DNA from: a virus
Strand: one strand, 5' to 3'
IMG/VR virus record: IMGVR_UViG_3300018481_000029
Span: 1 to 50,634 of that record
DNA: 50,634 nt
In this document: positions 42,508 through 48,219 of the stretch, one piece after another
Layout: each line of letters opens with the position of its first letter
How positions within the stretch are numbered: position 1 is the first letter of the stretch
Made by a program: the position numbers and the translations under genes
The notes under the pieces: model-generated
The model's database searches: none
What the model saw: only the letters and a program-made list of their open reading frames with translations
What the model was told of the DNA's origin: nothing

Positions 42508-42763
42508 AGGCAAGTTCGAGGTCAGGGAGGGGCTCGATGTGAGCCCTTCCTGCCTCGACACGGACAGAACGATCCTCCTCCAGCACTCAAACGAGGGGAT
42601 CAACATCTCCGCTGAGACGGGTAGTGCTCAGCGGGACACACTCCTATTGACTCGGGCCGAGGCAGGGCTCTTACATGCAATGCTCTCGGCCTATCTTTTT
42701 GACTCACAGTTGGGTGAATTACACGGCAAGTTATACGGCAGGTTCGCTGAACAAGGAGAATGA
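42464..42763 (+). CDS. Hypothetical block D protein (99 aa)
   Basis: The product begins MAKQHSRAEKLETLKGKFEV and has a beta-rich middle (TILLQHSNEGINISAETGSA) followed by an amphipathic helix (TRAEAGLLHAMLSAYLFDSQ). It overlaps the preceding gene by 44 bases. No family recognised. Confidence 0.5.
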   Translation: MAKQHSRAEKLETLKGKFEVREGLDVSPSCLDTDRTILLQHSNEGINISAETGSAQRDTLLLTRAEAGLLHAMLSAYLFDSQLGELHGKLYGRFAEQGE

Positions 42764-42766
42764 GCA

Positions 42767-42928
42767 ATGCTGATTGCCTTATTTGCTGTTCTGATGATGG
42801 TTGTCGGGGCATTGATGTACGCCCTGAGCGCCAACCCTAAGTTAGCCGAGCTTGGCAGGCTCCTCTTCCTAGCAGGAGCTATCGGGATCGCGGTAGCACT
42901 CGCTACCAAGATGGTTACCCTGTTCTGA
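42767..42928 (+). CDS. Two-span small membrane protein (53 aa)
   Basis: An ATG eight bases after AAGGAG opens MLIALFAVLMMVVGALMYAL (first membrane span), a loop SANPKLAELGR, and LLFLAGAIGIAVALATKMV (second span). Two spans with a short loop in 53 residues is a holin-like architecture, but also common in small host-targeting proteins. It lies between overlapping block D genes. Confidence 0.6.
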   Translation: MLIALFAVLMMVVGALMYALSANPKLAELGRLLFLAGAIGIAVALATKMVTLF

Positions 42929-42929
42929 C

Positions 42930-43112
42930 GTGGACGAACAACCCAAACGTCTGACCGATGACGAACTCGTAGACGAGTGTTATCGGGTGGTACTGACTGT
43001 CTTCAACTACCCCGTGGTGGTGATGAGGATCGGGCAGGTGAGACTTCGGCTCCTTGCCAAGGAGCTTGAACGCAGGAAGCAACTGGAGCTACCCCTTGAA
43101 TATCCCGAGTGA
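42930..43112 (+). CDS. Small hypothetical protein (60 aa)
   Basis: A GTG one base after the preceding stop begins MDEQPKRLTDDELVDECYRV, followed by a helix with LRLLAKELERRKQLELPLEY. This is a compact helical protein with no recognised family. Translation is probably coupled to the membrane-protein gene before it, as there is no ribosome site of its own. Confidence 0.5.
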   Translation: MDEQPKRLTDDELVDECYRVVLTVFNYPVVVMRIGQVRLRLLAKELERRKQLELPLEYPE

Positions 43113-43344
43113 TGAGTTTGAGAAGGCCAAGAAGGCGCTTGAGGGCGGGGGAGAATGGATTACCGCCACTGAGCTACACAAGCACATTCAAGCCTCAATC
43201 TTCGGCCCTCCACACGGAGACTCGAAGCGATTCAATGACCTGCAGTGGAAGCTCCACGAGATTGTCGATTGGTGGGAAGACACTAGGAAGACAGAGGTGC
43301 TCAAGGCTTGGCACGAGCACAAGGAGAAAACCCCTGATGACTGA
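43096..43344 (+). CDS. Hypothetical block D protein (82 aa)
   Basis: A TTG at 43096 sits seven bases after GGAG and opens MNIPSDEFEKAKKALEGGGE. The remaining product has a helix-turn layout (WITATELHKHIQASIFGPPH, then KLHEIVDWWEDTRKTEVLK). An ATG at 43054 is deep in the neighbour. It overlaps the previous gene by 17 bases. Confidence 0.5.
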   Translation: MNIPSDEFEKAKKALEGGGEWITATELHKHIQASIFGPPHGDSKRFNDLQWKLHEIVDWWEDTRKTEVLKAWHEHKEKTPDD

Positions 43345-43525
43345 GGAGGGCTCGAACGAGCTTGAGATCATCAAGACTTTTTGGGAGCGGATACGGCTAA
43401 AAGGGAAGAAAGACTTCTACCCGGACTACTACAAGCTCATCAAGGCGGAATTGAAGGAAATGGAGGAGAGAGTCAATGGAGGAGCAGAAAAACCCGGACC
43501 TGCACCTGATCCTCGGGTCGGGTGA
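43337..43525 (+). CDS. Small charged protein (62 aa)
   Basis: The ATG at 43337 lies ten bases after AAGGAG and overlaps the preceding stop by eight bases. MTEEGSNELEIIKTFWERIR begins a helical, Lys/Glu-rich product with a proline-rich end (GGAEKPGPAPDP). No known family. Confidence 0.5.
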   Translation: MTEEGSNELEIIKTFWERIRLKGKKDFYPDYYKLIKAELKEMEERVNGGAEKPGPAPDPRVG

Positions 43526-43781
43526 CTACGTGTGGGGGCTGACTACCGACCAAATTCGCCAGTTGATCGAAAGGGACCTCGACCGGCGGTGGAGGAAGCC
43601 CGGAGAGGAACAGCCTCCCTACGGGACAGACGTGCTCGTTCTCACAAGGGAGCATTGGTTCCCGCACTGGGCAGTCCGGCAGGCAGACGGGTGGCATATG
43701 GACTACGGGACAGCCACGGCCTGCTATTGGATGCCGATGACTGCTCTGCCTGACCTGCCGGAGGAGCCGAACGATGACTGA
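43476..43781 (+). CDS. DUF551-like protein (101 aa)
   Basis: The C-terminal half RWRKPGEEQPPYGTDVLVLT then WFPHWAVRQADGWHMDYGTA and CYWMPMTALPDLP fits DUF551, a short Trp-rich domain found alone or at the end of phage early proteins. The start follows GGAGAGAGTCA. The N-terminal half is not recognised. Family function is unknown. It overlaps the previous gene by 50 bases. Confidence 0.7.
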   Translation: MEEQKNPDLHLILGSGDYVWGLTTDQIRQLIERDLDRRWRKPGEEQPPYGTDVLVLTREHWFPHWAVRQADGWHMDYGTATACYWMPMTALPDLPEEPNDD

Positions 43782-44037
43782 GCCGACGATTGATGAAATG
43801 CTGGAGTCACTAAAGCAGGCTGACGATCAATACGGCGTGCAAAACTACTTGGACATCCGCGCCATTCTTGAACAGCACCGTTATCCAGCCTGCGCCCCTA
43901 TGGAGGTTGGCCACGAACTCAAAACTATCCGCGCATTCGTGGAGCGGGTGGAGAAGCAATGCTCCTTAGAGGAATACATGTGGGCAACAGCAAAAGACGT
44001 GCTCGCCGCGATGGAAGCTGAGGTGAAGGGTGGCTGA
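43774..44037 (+). CDS. Small protein, first of a tandem duplicate pair (87 aa)
   Basis: The product begins MTEPTIDEMLESLKQADDQY and contains IRAILEQHRYPACAP and IRAFVERVEKQC. The next gene has the same three segments (TIDEMLE, IRAILEQH, IRAFVERV) in the same order, so the two arose by duplication. Both are helical. It overlaps its neighbours by eight bases on each side. Confidence 0.6.
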   Translation: MTEPTIDEMLESLKQADDQYGVQNYLDIRAILEQHRYPACAPMEVGHELKTIRAFVERVEKQCSLEEYMWATAKDVLAAMEAEVKGG

Positions 44038-44353
44038 ACCAACGATTGATGAAATGCTGGAGTGGCTTTCTCGCGTGCAAGTTCCTGTTGGAAAACCACA
44101 GCCGAACATGCTGGAAGCTATCCGCGCCATTCTCGAACAGCACAAGGACGTGCCTAGATCGCTGGGAGAAGGCATTAGTCAGGGCCTGCTGCTAATGCAC
44201 CCGCGAGATATTGAGCGGAGAGAACTCGAAGCCATCCGCGCATTCGTGGAGCGGGTGAGACTGGCCGCACGAAGGGACTCTGACTGGGCAGCGCCGGAAA
44301 TGGACTACGAGGCGGCTCTGAATGAAGAACTTGCTGCGATGGAGAGAGAATGA
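44030..44353 (+). CDS. Small protein, second of a tandem duplicate pair (107 aa)
   Basis: A GTG after GAGGTGAAGG begins MAEPTIDEMLEWLSRVQVPV. It shares TIDEMLE, IRAILEQH and IRAFVERV with the previous gene, has an extra insertion in the middle (about 20 residues) and ends with an acidic helix. Its function is unknown. Confidence 0.6.
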   Translation: MAEPTIDEMLEWLSRVQVPVGKPQPNMLEAIRAILEQHKDVPRSLGEGISQGLLLMHPRDIERRELEAIRAFVERVRLAARRDSDWAAPEMDYEAALNEELAAMERE

Positions 44354-44547
44354 CAGACCTTCTACCCTGCCCCTTCTGCGGAGGAGAAGCCAAACTGACC
44401 GAACTGCCCTTGAGTCAGGGGTGGCCCCTGTGGTTCGTGCAGTGTCAGGGGTGCAGGCTCGAATCACCCGAACAGATCGAAGATGACGCCGCAATCAGAT
44501 GGTGGAATACCCGAGTCGAGAAGGAGACCAATGCCAAGAAGAACTGA
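44350..44547 (+). CDS. Lar-like zinc-finger protein (65 aa)
   Basis: The N-terminal CPFCGGEAKL and central VQCQGCRLESP give C-x2-C...C-x2-C, followed by DDAAIRWWNTR. This is the Lar family (Rac prophage restriction alleviation protein) pattern: CPFCGG.A.L, C..C, and a final A...WN.R. Members relieve type I restriction in the founding case; in most phages the role is untested. Starts as ATGA overlap with the previous gene. Confidence 0.75.
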   Translation: MTDLLPCPFCGGEAKLTELPLSQGWPLWFVQCQGCRLESPEQIEDDAAIRWWNTRVEKETNAKKN

Positions 44548-44749
44548 ACCAAAGGGGGCCCACCTTGCCCTCAAAGCCCTTGTTGAGGAGTGTGATCTCG
44601 AATGGAGGATGGCAGGCGACAGGATTGCCTCAGCCAAAGCCCGGGCAGAGGTCGCACGGAGAGCCCTCGATCTCTACGAGAAGGCCCTCGAAGAGGAGAT
44701 GGACAGAAAGAAACCAACCAATGTACGGTCCCTATCAAACGTGGGCTGA
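44531..44749 (+). CDS. Helical coiled-coil protein (72 aa)
   Basis: The ATG at 44531 has AAGGAG four bases upstream. The product is a basic start (MPRRTEPKGAHLALKALVEE) followed by a long Ala/Arg/Glu helix (SAKARAEVARRALDLYEKAL). It overlaps the Lar-like gene by 17 bases. No family recognised. Confidence 0.5.
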   Translation: MPRRTEPKGAHLALKALVEECDLEWRMAGDRIASAKARAEVARRALDLYEKALEEEMDRKKPTNVRSLSNVG

Positions 44750-44828
44750 TGTATGCTGGGGGGCCCTCGTCACTCTCTTCTACCTGACCATCGCTTGGAG
44801 AATCTACCGATGGGTAAAAAGGACCTGA
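44721..44828 (+). CDS. Tiny single-span membrane protein (35 aa)
   Basis: An ATG at 44721 opens MYGPYQTWADVCWGALVTLF and YLTIAWRIYRWVKRT. One hydrophobic segment (about residues 12-27) is flanked by aromatic residues and ends in a basic tail. It overlaps both neighbours. No clear ribosome site is visible, so the call rests on the membrane segment and the tiling of the operon. Confidence 0.4.
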   Translation: MYGPYQTWADVCWGALVTLFYLTIAWRIYRWVKRT

Positions 44829-45028
44829 AAGAGAAACGACTCCTCTCCCCCTGCCCCTTCTGCGGCACGAGAGCCGACCTCCGTCAAACAGTCCACAACC
44901 TCAAGGACTTTGACGTCAGCTACCGGATCGAGTGCCGGAATGCTGCCTGTGGAGGGATGATACTCGGCCACAAATCCCCTGACTCTGCTTATCAGGCGTG
45001 GGAGAGGAGAATGGTAGATGAATCCTGA
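44810..45028 (+). CDS. Second Lar-like zinc-finger protein (72 aa)
   Basis: The product begins MGKKDLKEKRLLSPCPFCGT and has C-x2-C at CPFC, then IECRNAACGGMIL and SAYQAWERR. This keeps the Lar pattern (CPFCG, C...C, A...W..R) but differs in detail from the first copy, so it is a distant paralogue or separately acquired. It overlaps the tiny membrane gene before it by 19 bases. Confidence 0.7.
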   Translation: MGKKDLKEKRLLSPCPFCGTRADLRQTVHNLKDFDVSYRIECRNAACGGMILGHKSPDSAYQAWERRMVDES

Positions 45029-45119
45029 ACGCCTTGAACTCTTTCTGTGGGGAGCCATCTCCGTCCTTGTCTTTTTCGCCGTGATAGCCATAGCAAGAAT
45101 GCTCTACAGATCCAAATAG
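45018..45119 (+). CDS. Tiny single-span membrane protein (33 aa)
   Basis: An ATG eight bases after GAGGAG opens MNPERLELFLWGAISVLVFF then AVIAIARMLYRSK. A hydrophobic stretch (about 8-26) is followed by a basic end, so the N terminus should be outside. It overlaps the preceding stop by 11 bases. Confidence 0.5.
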   Translation: MNPERLELFLWGAISVLVFFAVIAIARMLYRSK

Positions 45120-45127
45120 GAGGCCCA

Positions 45128-45316
45128 TTGGACTACCGAGACGCTGTTAAGCAAGGGAAACTACCATCCGGCGATCCCTACCCGCTATGGCTTGATCGAG
45201 TCGTGGATTATGGTATCCTGCTCCTCTTCCCACTCACCGGCCTCATGGTCTGCCTAGCTCTCATATTCGCCTCCCTGTGGGTGATAGTCCAAGTATGCGG
45301 GACCCTCTTCAACTGA
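45128..45316 (+). CDS. Small membrane protein, TTG start (62 aa)
   Basis: TTG at 45128 follows a perfect AGGAGG by four bases. The product begins MDYRDAVKQGKLPSGDPYPL and has a long hydrophobic region (DYGILLLFPLTGLMVCLALI and on, about residues 28-55) that could hold one long or two short membrane spans. It is among five consecutive small membrane proteins of block D. Confidence 0.6.
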   Translation: MDYRDAVKQGKLPSGDPYPLWLDRVVDYGILLLFPLTGLMVCLALIFASLWVIVQVCGTLFN

Positions 45317-45405
45317 CCCCGAGAGTTGCTCACTTCCTCTTCATCCTCGTCCTCCTGCTTGTCTTTATCGTGATCCTCTTGTCACTCCTTATATTGTTAA
45401 GGTAA
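45295..45405 (+). CDS. Tiny single-span membrane protein (36 aa), last gene of block D
   Basis: MRDPLQLTPRVAHFLFILVL continues into an unbroken hydrophobic stretch ending in LLILLR. The frame overlaps the gene before it by 22 bases and has no clear ribosome site, so it is less certain. It could be a holin- or spanin-like partner in a cassette whose other members are unrecognised. Confidence 0.4.
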   Translation: MRDPLQLTPRVAHFLFILVLLLVFIVILLSLLILLR

Positions 45406-45817
45406 TACCTGAAGAACAGGGGTCTAAATTGCATTACTAGATATTGGGGTGTCCGTGACCCCCTTCCTGCAGTCTCCTGCTGGGGATTTTGCCCTAACCG
45501 GACTTAGAAATTTTGGGATTTTCCGGAAACTGGGTGTCAGATGGGACCCATCAGTTACCGGTGAAATTCGGGTGTTGGGGTTCTCTGCAAACTGAGGGCT
45601 TTGTGTGTGATGTGTGCAGCGCGTATATGCGGATTACCGCCGCGAAACGCAGCGGTCCGCCGGACCGGGTAGTGGAACGGGACTCCTAGGCAAGGGCCGC
45701 CGGACGGGTAGGTGGACGGGCTGTTGGCGGACGTGTGGACGGGCTGATAGGCTGGGCTTTGCTATCCTCGCGTGCTAACGGGCTGGGCTGGAAAGCTCAC
45801 GAGATTATCAAAACACA
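45406..45817. other. Non-coding spacer between convergent blocks D and E
   Basis: No gene of useful length is visible. The segment holds a small GGGGT/ACCCC hairpin (about 45450-45470), a longer dyad at 45523-45561, and from about 45640 a change to repeated GGACGGG and GGGCTGGGCT words. It separates the rightward D genes from the leftward E genes, so both sets should terminate here. Confidence 0.5.
45523..45561. repeat. Inverted repeat in the D/E spacer
   Basis: CCGG-A-AACTG-GGT on the left pairs with ACC...CAGTT-A-CCGG on the right (45523-45526 with 45558-45561 at the ends), with small bulges. There is no T tract. It may be a transcript-end structure or a protein site. Confidence 0.5.
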
Positions 45818-45856
45818 AAAGCCCGTGACGAGCTTGTAAGGGCTCACACGGGCTTT
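45818..45856 (-). terminator. Terminator built from the ACGGGCT word, second in tandem
   Basis: AAAGCCCGTG (45818-45827) pairs with CACGGGCTTT (45847-45856). On the minus strand the stem is followed by TGTGTTTTG. It lies behind the terminator at 45897 and would back it up for the leftward 45954 gene. Confidence 0.7.
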
Positions 45857-45896
45857 AAGGGCTGGGAGGATAGAACGGGCTGGGCTCAAAGCAAAA

Positions 45897-45931
45897 AGCC
45901 CGTGAAGGGCTTGCTAGGCTCTTCACGGGCT
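45897..45931 (-). terminator. Terminator after the 45954 gene
   Basis: AGCCCGTGAAG (45897-45907) pairs perfectly with CTTCACGGGCT (45921-45931). The minus-strand tail is TTTTTGCTTT, a classic intrinsic terminator, 22 bases past the gene's stop. Confidence 0.85.
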
Positions 45932-45953
45932 ATTGTGGGCTGGGCTGGGCTTG

Positions 45954-46298
45954 TCAGTCGTACACGTTGAAACCGTTAGAGTACCGTTCAAAGTCTGCCG
46001 TGACAAGCTCACGGGCTGGGCTGGGCTCAAAGTAGTTTGTGACCGGAAAGCCCTTTGCTTTCCTGGGCTTACGGGCTGGGAGCATCTCGCGTAATTCCAG
46101 CCTAAGGGCTTTTTCCTGCTCACGCTCTTTCCGTGCAAGCTCACGCTCATTCTTAGCACGGGCTTTACCGGCAGATATTTCGTCGCGTGCATTTTGCAAG
46201 TACAACGTCTTGTAGTACTTGGCGTCTGAAATGCGACGGCGCAATTCCTTGATATTGTCACGCTTAATCTGCTTATCCGATCTTACTCTATCGCACAT
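45954..46298 (-). CDS. Basic helical protein with SPAR-like words (114 aa)
   Basis: The ATG at 46298 has GGAGT seven bases upstream. The product is highly charged: KRDNIKELRRRISDAKYYK, then KARAKNERELARKEREQEKA. The C-terminal end includes LPARKPRKAKG and PSPAREL, which are written with the AGCCCAGCCCGT repeat word that also builds the local hairpins. It may bind nucleic acid. An upstream frame to 46388 also reads WESPAREPF through the intergenic hairpin and is less likely to be coding. Confidence 0.55.
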   Translation of the reverse strand: MCDRVRSDKQIKRDNIKELRRRISDAKYYKTLYLQNARDEISAGKARAKNERELARKEREQEKALRLELREMLPARKPRKAKGFPVTNYFEPSPARELVTADFERYSNGFNVYD

Positions 46299-46325
46299 GT
46301 TGCACACTCCAATTTTGAAGGGCTC

Positions 46326-46349
46326 ACGGGCTGGGCTTTCCCAGCCCGT
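46326..46349 (-). repeat. Perfect hairpin between two block E genes
   Basis: ACGGGCTGGG (46326-46335) and CCCAGCCCGT (46340-46349) form ten base pairs around a four-base loop. No T tract follows, so this is not a typical terminator. It uses the same word as the terminators nearby and sits in the 46361/46298 gene gap. Confidence 0.75.
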
Positions 46350-46360
46350 AAGCACGGTTA

Positions 46361-46630
46361 TTACCTTGTGAACACTTGAGTCTCGCACGGGTTAAGCACG
46401 TCCATTCCCGCACGTTTCAGGTATTCGGTTAGCAAGTCTACTGTGTTGTACTTGCCGTTATATGACGTGAGGAAAGAGTTTATCGCTCTTTCCAGCCCAA
46501 CATTATCTTGCCCTTCAGGCAGGTAAATGTTGGTAGCAGTAAGGATAACGGTATTTTCGGGCTTTTTGAGCTTTACCGTTACTCTATCACGACCATTCTT
46601 TCCGCAACGTACCACACGCTTCATGTTCAT
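46361..46630 (-). CDS. Small hypothetical protein (89 aa)
   Basis: The ATG at 46630 follows GGAGAAGAGC and begins MNMKRVVRCGKNGRDRVTVK. An N-terminal basic part is followed by a beta-rich middle (ENTVILTATNIYLPEGQDNV) and a helical end (LLTEYLKRAGMDVLNPCETQ). An ATG at 46642 is an alternative. Not recognised. Confidence 0.5.
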   Translation of the reverse strand: MNMKRVVRCGKNGRDRVTVKLKKPENTVILTATNIYLPEGQDNVGLERAINSFLTSYNGKYNTVDLLTEYLKRAGMDVLNPCETQVFTR

Positions 46631-46648
46631 GCTCTTCTCCATTGTTAA

Positions 46649-46672
46649 GGGCTGGGCTCAAAAGCCCAGCCC
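46649..46672 (-). repeat. Perfect hairpin between two block E genes, same word
   Basis: GGGCTGGGCT (46649-46658) and AGCCCAGCCC (46663-46672) pair fully around a four-base loop, with further AGCCC to one side. It sits between the stop at 46679 and the ATG at 46630. Confidence 0.75.
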
Positions 46673-46678
46673 AGCCTG

Positions 46679-46891
46679 CTATTTAGACTCCACTTCGACG
46701 GGCTTAAAGTCGTGAAATGGGTCAATATCGTTTAGGTTACAAGAAACCGTGTGACCTAAACCGTTCAAGATAACGCATTGTAGAACGGCGCTATCCGTGA
46801 AGAGCACAACGTTTAGAACGTCATGAGCATCTTGCGATACCATTTCGCTCATGTAAACGTGCTTTGTATCCTTGCAAATACTTATGTGCAA
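46679..46891 (-). CDS. Small hypothetical protein, TTG start (70 aa)
   Basis: A TTG at 46891 lies eight bases after GGAGGT, a strong site, so this start is chosen. The product MHISICKDTKHVYMSEMVSQ, then VLNVVLFTDSAVLQCVILNG, is mixed beta and helix. It follows a promoter with a terminator-like hairpin between. No family recognised. Confidence 0.55.
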   Translation of the reverse strand: MHISICKDTKHVYMSEMVSQDAHDVLNVVLFTDSAVLQCVILNGLGHTVSCNLNDIDPFHDFKPVEVESK

Positions 46892-46950
46892 AGCGTTTAC
46901 CTCCGATTAGATTGTCAAGAGCCCTTGATAAAACACACAGGGCAAGCAAA

Positions 46951-46973
46951 ACGGGCTGGGCTTTCCAGCCCGT
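46951..46973 (-). terminator. Terminator-like hairpin between promoter and gene, same word
   Basis: ACGGGCTGG (46951-46959) pairs with CCAGCCCGT (46965-46973), and the minus-strand tail is TTTTGCTTG. It lies only about 16 bases after the predicted start of the 46996-47024 promoter and before the 46891 gene, so it should stop or regulate transcripts early. Confidence 0.7.
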
Positions 46974-46995
46974 GACGGGCTTTCCCGACAAACGA

Positions 46996-47024
46996 AGTAT
47001 CGCACGGGCTGGGAGAGAATGCAA
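46996..47024 (-). promoter_or_regulatory. Block E promoter 1
   Basis: TTGCAT (47019-47024), 17 bases, GATACT (46996-47001). Twelve bases beyond the -35 box lies the repeated element GGACAATCAAGGACTTACG (47037-47060), as at two other promoters. Confidence 0.7.
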
Positions 47025-47036
47025 GACCCAAACCAC

Positions 47037-47060
47037 GGACAATCAAGGACTTACGTGGAC
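47037..47060. repeat. Promoter-upstream element, copy 1
   Basis: GGACAATCAAGGACTTACG is 12 bp from the -35 box of promoter 1. It matches copies at 47660 and 48261 at most positions. Confidence 0.75.
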
Positions 47061-47076
47061 GGTTCGAGTGATCTCT

Positions 47077-47168
47077 GCGCGAGCGCACATGCGCGTGCGC
47101 GTAGCGCGAGCGCGGACGCGGACGCGCTCCAGCGGACGCGGACGCCCGGACGCGCTTGTGGACGCTCG
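47077..47168. repeat. GGACGC-rich tract, copy 1
   Basis: A GC-rich tract of repeated GCGGACGCGGACGC words and CGCG dinucleotides occupies the space between promoter 1 and the upstream gene's terminator. It has no real gene; open frames here are repeat shadows. Confidence 0.8.
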
Positions 47169-47181
47169 CAGACACAAAAAA

Positions 47182-47209
47182 GGGCCCACAGATTTAACTC
47201 TGTGGGCCC
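47182..47209 (-). terminator. Strong terminator after the 47233 gene
   Basis: GGGCCCACAG (47182-47191) pairs perfectly with CTGTGGGCCC (47200-47209), and the minus strand continues TTTTTT. It lies 23 bases past the gene's stop. Confidence 0.92.
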
Positions 47210-47232
47210 AAATCCCGAACTGGGACAATCAA

Positions 47233-47526
47233 TTATGCGATCTCGACGGCACCCTCCATATTGAGGACCAGTGCGAGGAAAGGATCAAAGGTGACCTCGA
47301 ATCCCGCCTCGCGTGCCTTGACTGCGAACCCGAGGACCTCACCCGCGAAGTTATCCTTCTCGGTGCCTTTGATCGCGGCGGAAACCTCCGCCTTGATGCG
47401 ATCCACTTCGGGTTCTATCAGATTCTCGGGATCATCATATGCGATCCCATCCAATGTGAGCACCAACTCCGTGCGCTCTGTGAAGTAAGTCTCTTCCGTG
47501 ATTGGATCTCGTCTGACATTTCGCAT
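47233..47526 (-). CDS. Small hypothetical protein (97 aa)
   Basis: The ATG at 47526 follows GGAGGTTGCT, the recurrent block E leader. The product is acidic (MRNVRRDPITEETYFTERTE, then YDDPENLIEPEVDRIKAEV) with a beta-rich end (AREAGFEVTFDPFLALVLNM). It has its own promoter (47620-47647) and terminator (47182-47209), so it is a complete cassette. Not recognised. Confidence 0.65.
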   Translation of the reverse strand: MRNVRRDPITEETYFTERTELVLTLDGIAYDDPENLIEPEVDRIKAEVSAAIKGTEKDNFAGEVLGFAVKAREAGFEVTFDPFLALVLNMEGAVEIA

Positions 47527-47619
47527 AGCAACCTCCAATCGCGCCTCTTTGCGCGAAAAGTGTGTAATCAGATTTTCAAAAAGCGAGTAATCAGTCGGCT
47601 CGTTCGCTCGACTGAACCC
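47527..47619 (-). promoter_or_regulatory. Leader of the 47233 gene with two hairpins
   Basis: The transcript leader contains a CAGTCG/CGACTG hairpin followed by CTTTTTG and a GCGCG/CGCGC-type hairpin before the GATTGGAGGTTGCT ribosome site. The first could act as an early termination or regulatory point. Confidence 0.5.
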
Positions 47620-47647
47620 ATCTTACCACATTGGCGGAGTCTGTCAA
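47620..47647 (-). promoter_or_regulatory. Block E promoter 2
   Basis: TTGACA (47642-47647), 16 bases, TAAGAT (47620-47625). The stretch TGAACCCATCTTA at the -10 box is identical to promoter 3. The repeated element lies 12 bp beyond the -35. Confidence 0.8.
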
Positions 47648-47659
47648 GACCCATCTCTC

Positions 47660-47683
47660 GGACAGTCAGGGACTTACGTGGAC
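47660..47683. repeat. Promoter-upstream element, copy 2
   Basis: GGACAGTCAGGGACTTACG starts exactly 12 bp beyond the -35 box of promoter 2. It is followed by TGGACTGTCC, so an outer GGACAGTC/GACTGTCC dyad is also present. Confidence 0.8.
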
Positions 47684-47713
47684 TGTCCTTTGGTATTGGG
47701 CCCGAGGGCCTGC

Positions 47714-47794
47714 CTCCGCGCTCGCGGAGCGCGTGAGCGCGGACGCGGACGCGCAAGCGCACTCGGACGCGGACGCGGTTGTCAGCCGGACGCT
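47714..47794. repeat. GGACGC-rich tract, copy 2
   Basis: Repeated GCGGACGC words with CCGCGCTCGCGGAGCGCG palindromic ends fill the space upstream of promoter 2's element. A partial copy of the promoter-upstream element (TCAAGGACTTAGGG) lies just beyond at 47821-47834. The stretch 47835-48000 holds no gene I can support. Confidence 0.75.
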
Positions 47795-48002
47795 CACTTG
47801 TTCAAGTTCAATGGTGTTTGTCAAGGACTTAGGGAGCATTCTAGCTGGTAAACAGACGCCTACACAGGGAGCGCCGGACGCTCACGCCTCCTAAGCCTGA
47901 AATCTATCAATCTGATAAGTCTTTTAGAATCAATCCGAGGTCTCGGATTTACGCAGGTGAGACAAACTCTACAACAAGCACTTAGATCAACTTTCACTTG
48001 GA

Positions 48003-48033
48003 CAAAAAAGCGCGGAAGGCCATCCCTCCGCGC
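48003..48033 (-). terminator. Strong terminator closing the gene-less 48213 transcript
   Basis: GCGCGGAAGG (48010-48019) pairs with CCCTCCGCGC (48024-48033), one wobble, and the minus-strand tail is TTTTTT. It directly follows an orphan TTGGAGGTTGCG ribosome site. Confidence 0.88.
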
Positions 48034-48213
48034 AACCTCCAACTACTAGAGGCTAAAGGTCTTAAGAGTGATTCTTCCGTGTCCCCGAAACGACTCCGAA
48101 GAGCCGTGCAGCCGTTAGTCTGCGACGCCCGGACGATAGGTAGCTCAGGGTATTGGCCTGCCGGTATCGGGTAGAACCTATCAAGTTAGTGATTCACGTC
48201 ACTCTTTCAACCT
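48005..48213 (-). ncRNA. Candidate structured RNA, or emptied gene cassette (about 205 nt)
   Basis: Promoter 3 (48220-48248) and the terminator at 48003-48033 bracket about 205 bases with no coding frame longer than about nine codons. The strand folds: GATAGGT/ACCTATC bracket a 34-base loop, and CGGCTC-TTCG-GAGTCG is a stable tetraloop hairpin. Just before the terminator is TTGGAGGTTGCG, the ribosome-site leader used by neighbouring genes. So this is either a non-coding RNA or a cassette that has lost its gene. It is not a tRNA: the arms are too close. Confidence 0.55.
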
Positions 48214-48219
48214 GAACCC

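Noticed and set aside
46864-47736. Plus-strand open frame of 290 codons
   Set aside because: It crosses promoters, two GGACGC tracts, a strong minus-strand terminator and the antisense of two genes; repeat composition keeps the frame open. No ribosome site.
48133-48180. tRNA-like segment with GTAGCTCAG and closing GATAGGT/ACCTATC arms
   Set aside because: The arms are only 34 bases apart, far too short for a tRNA, with no anticodon arm or T arm. It is instead part of the candidate RNA.
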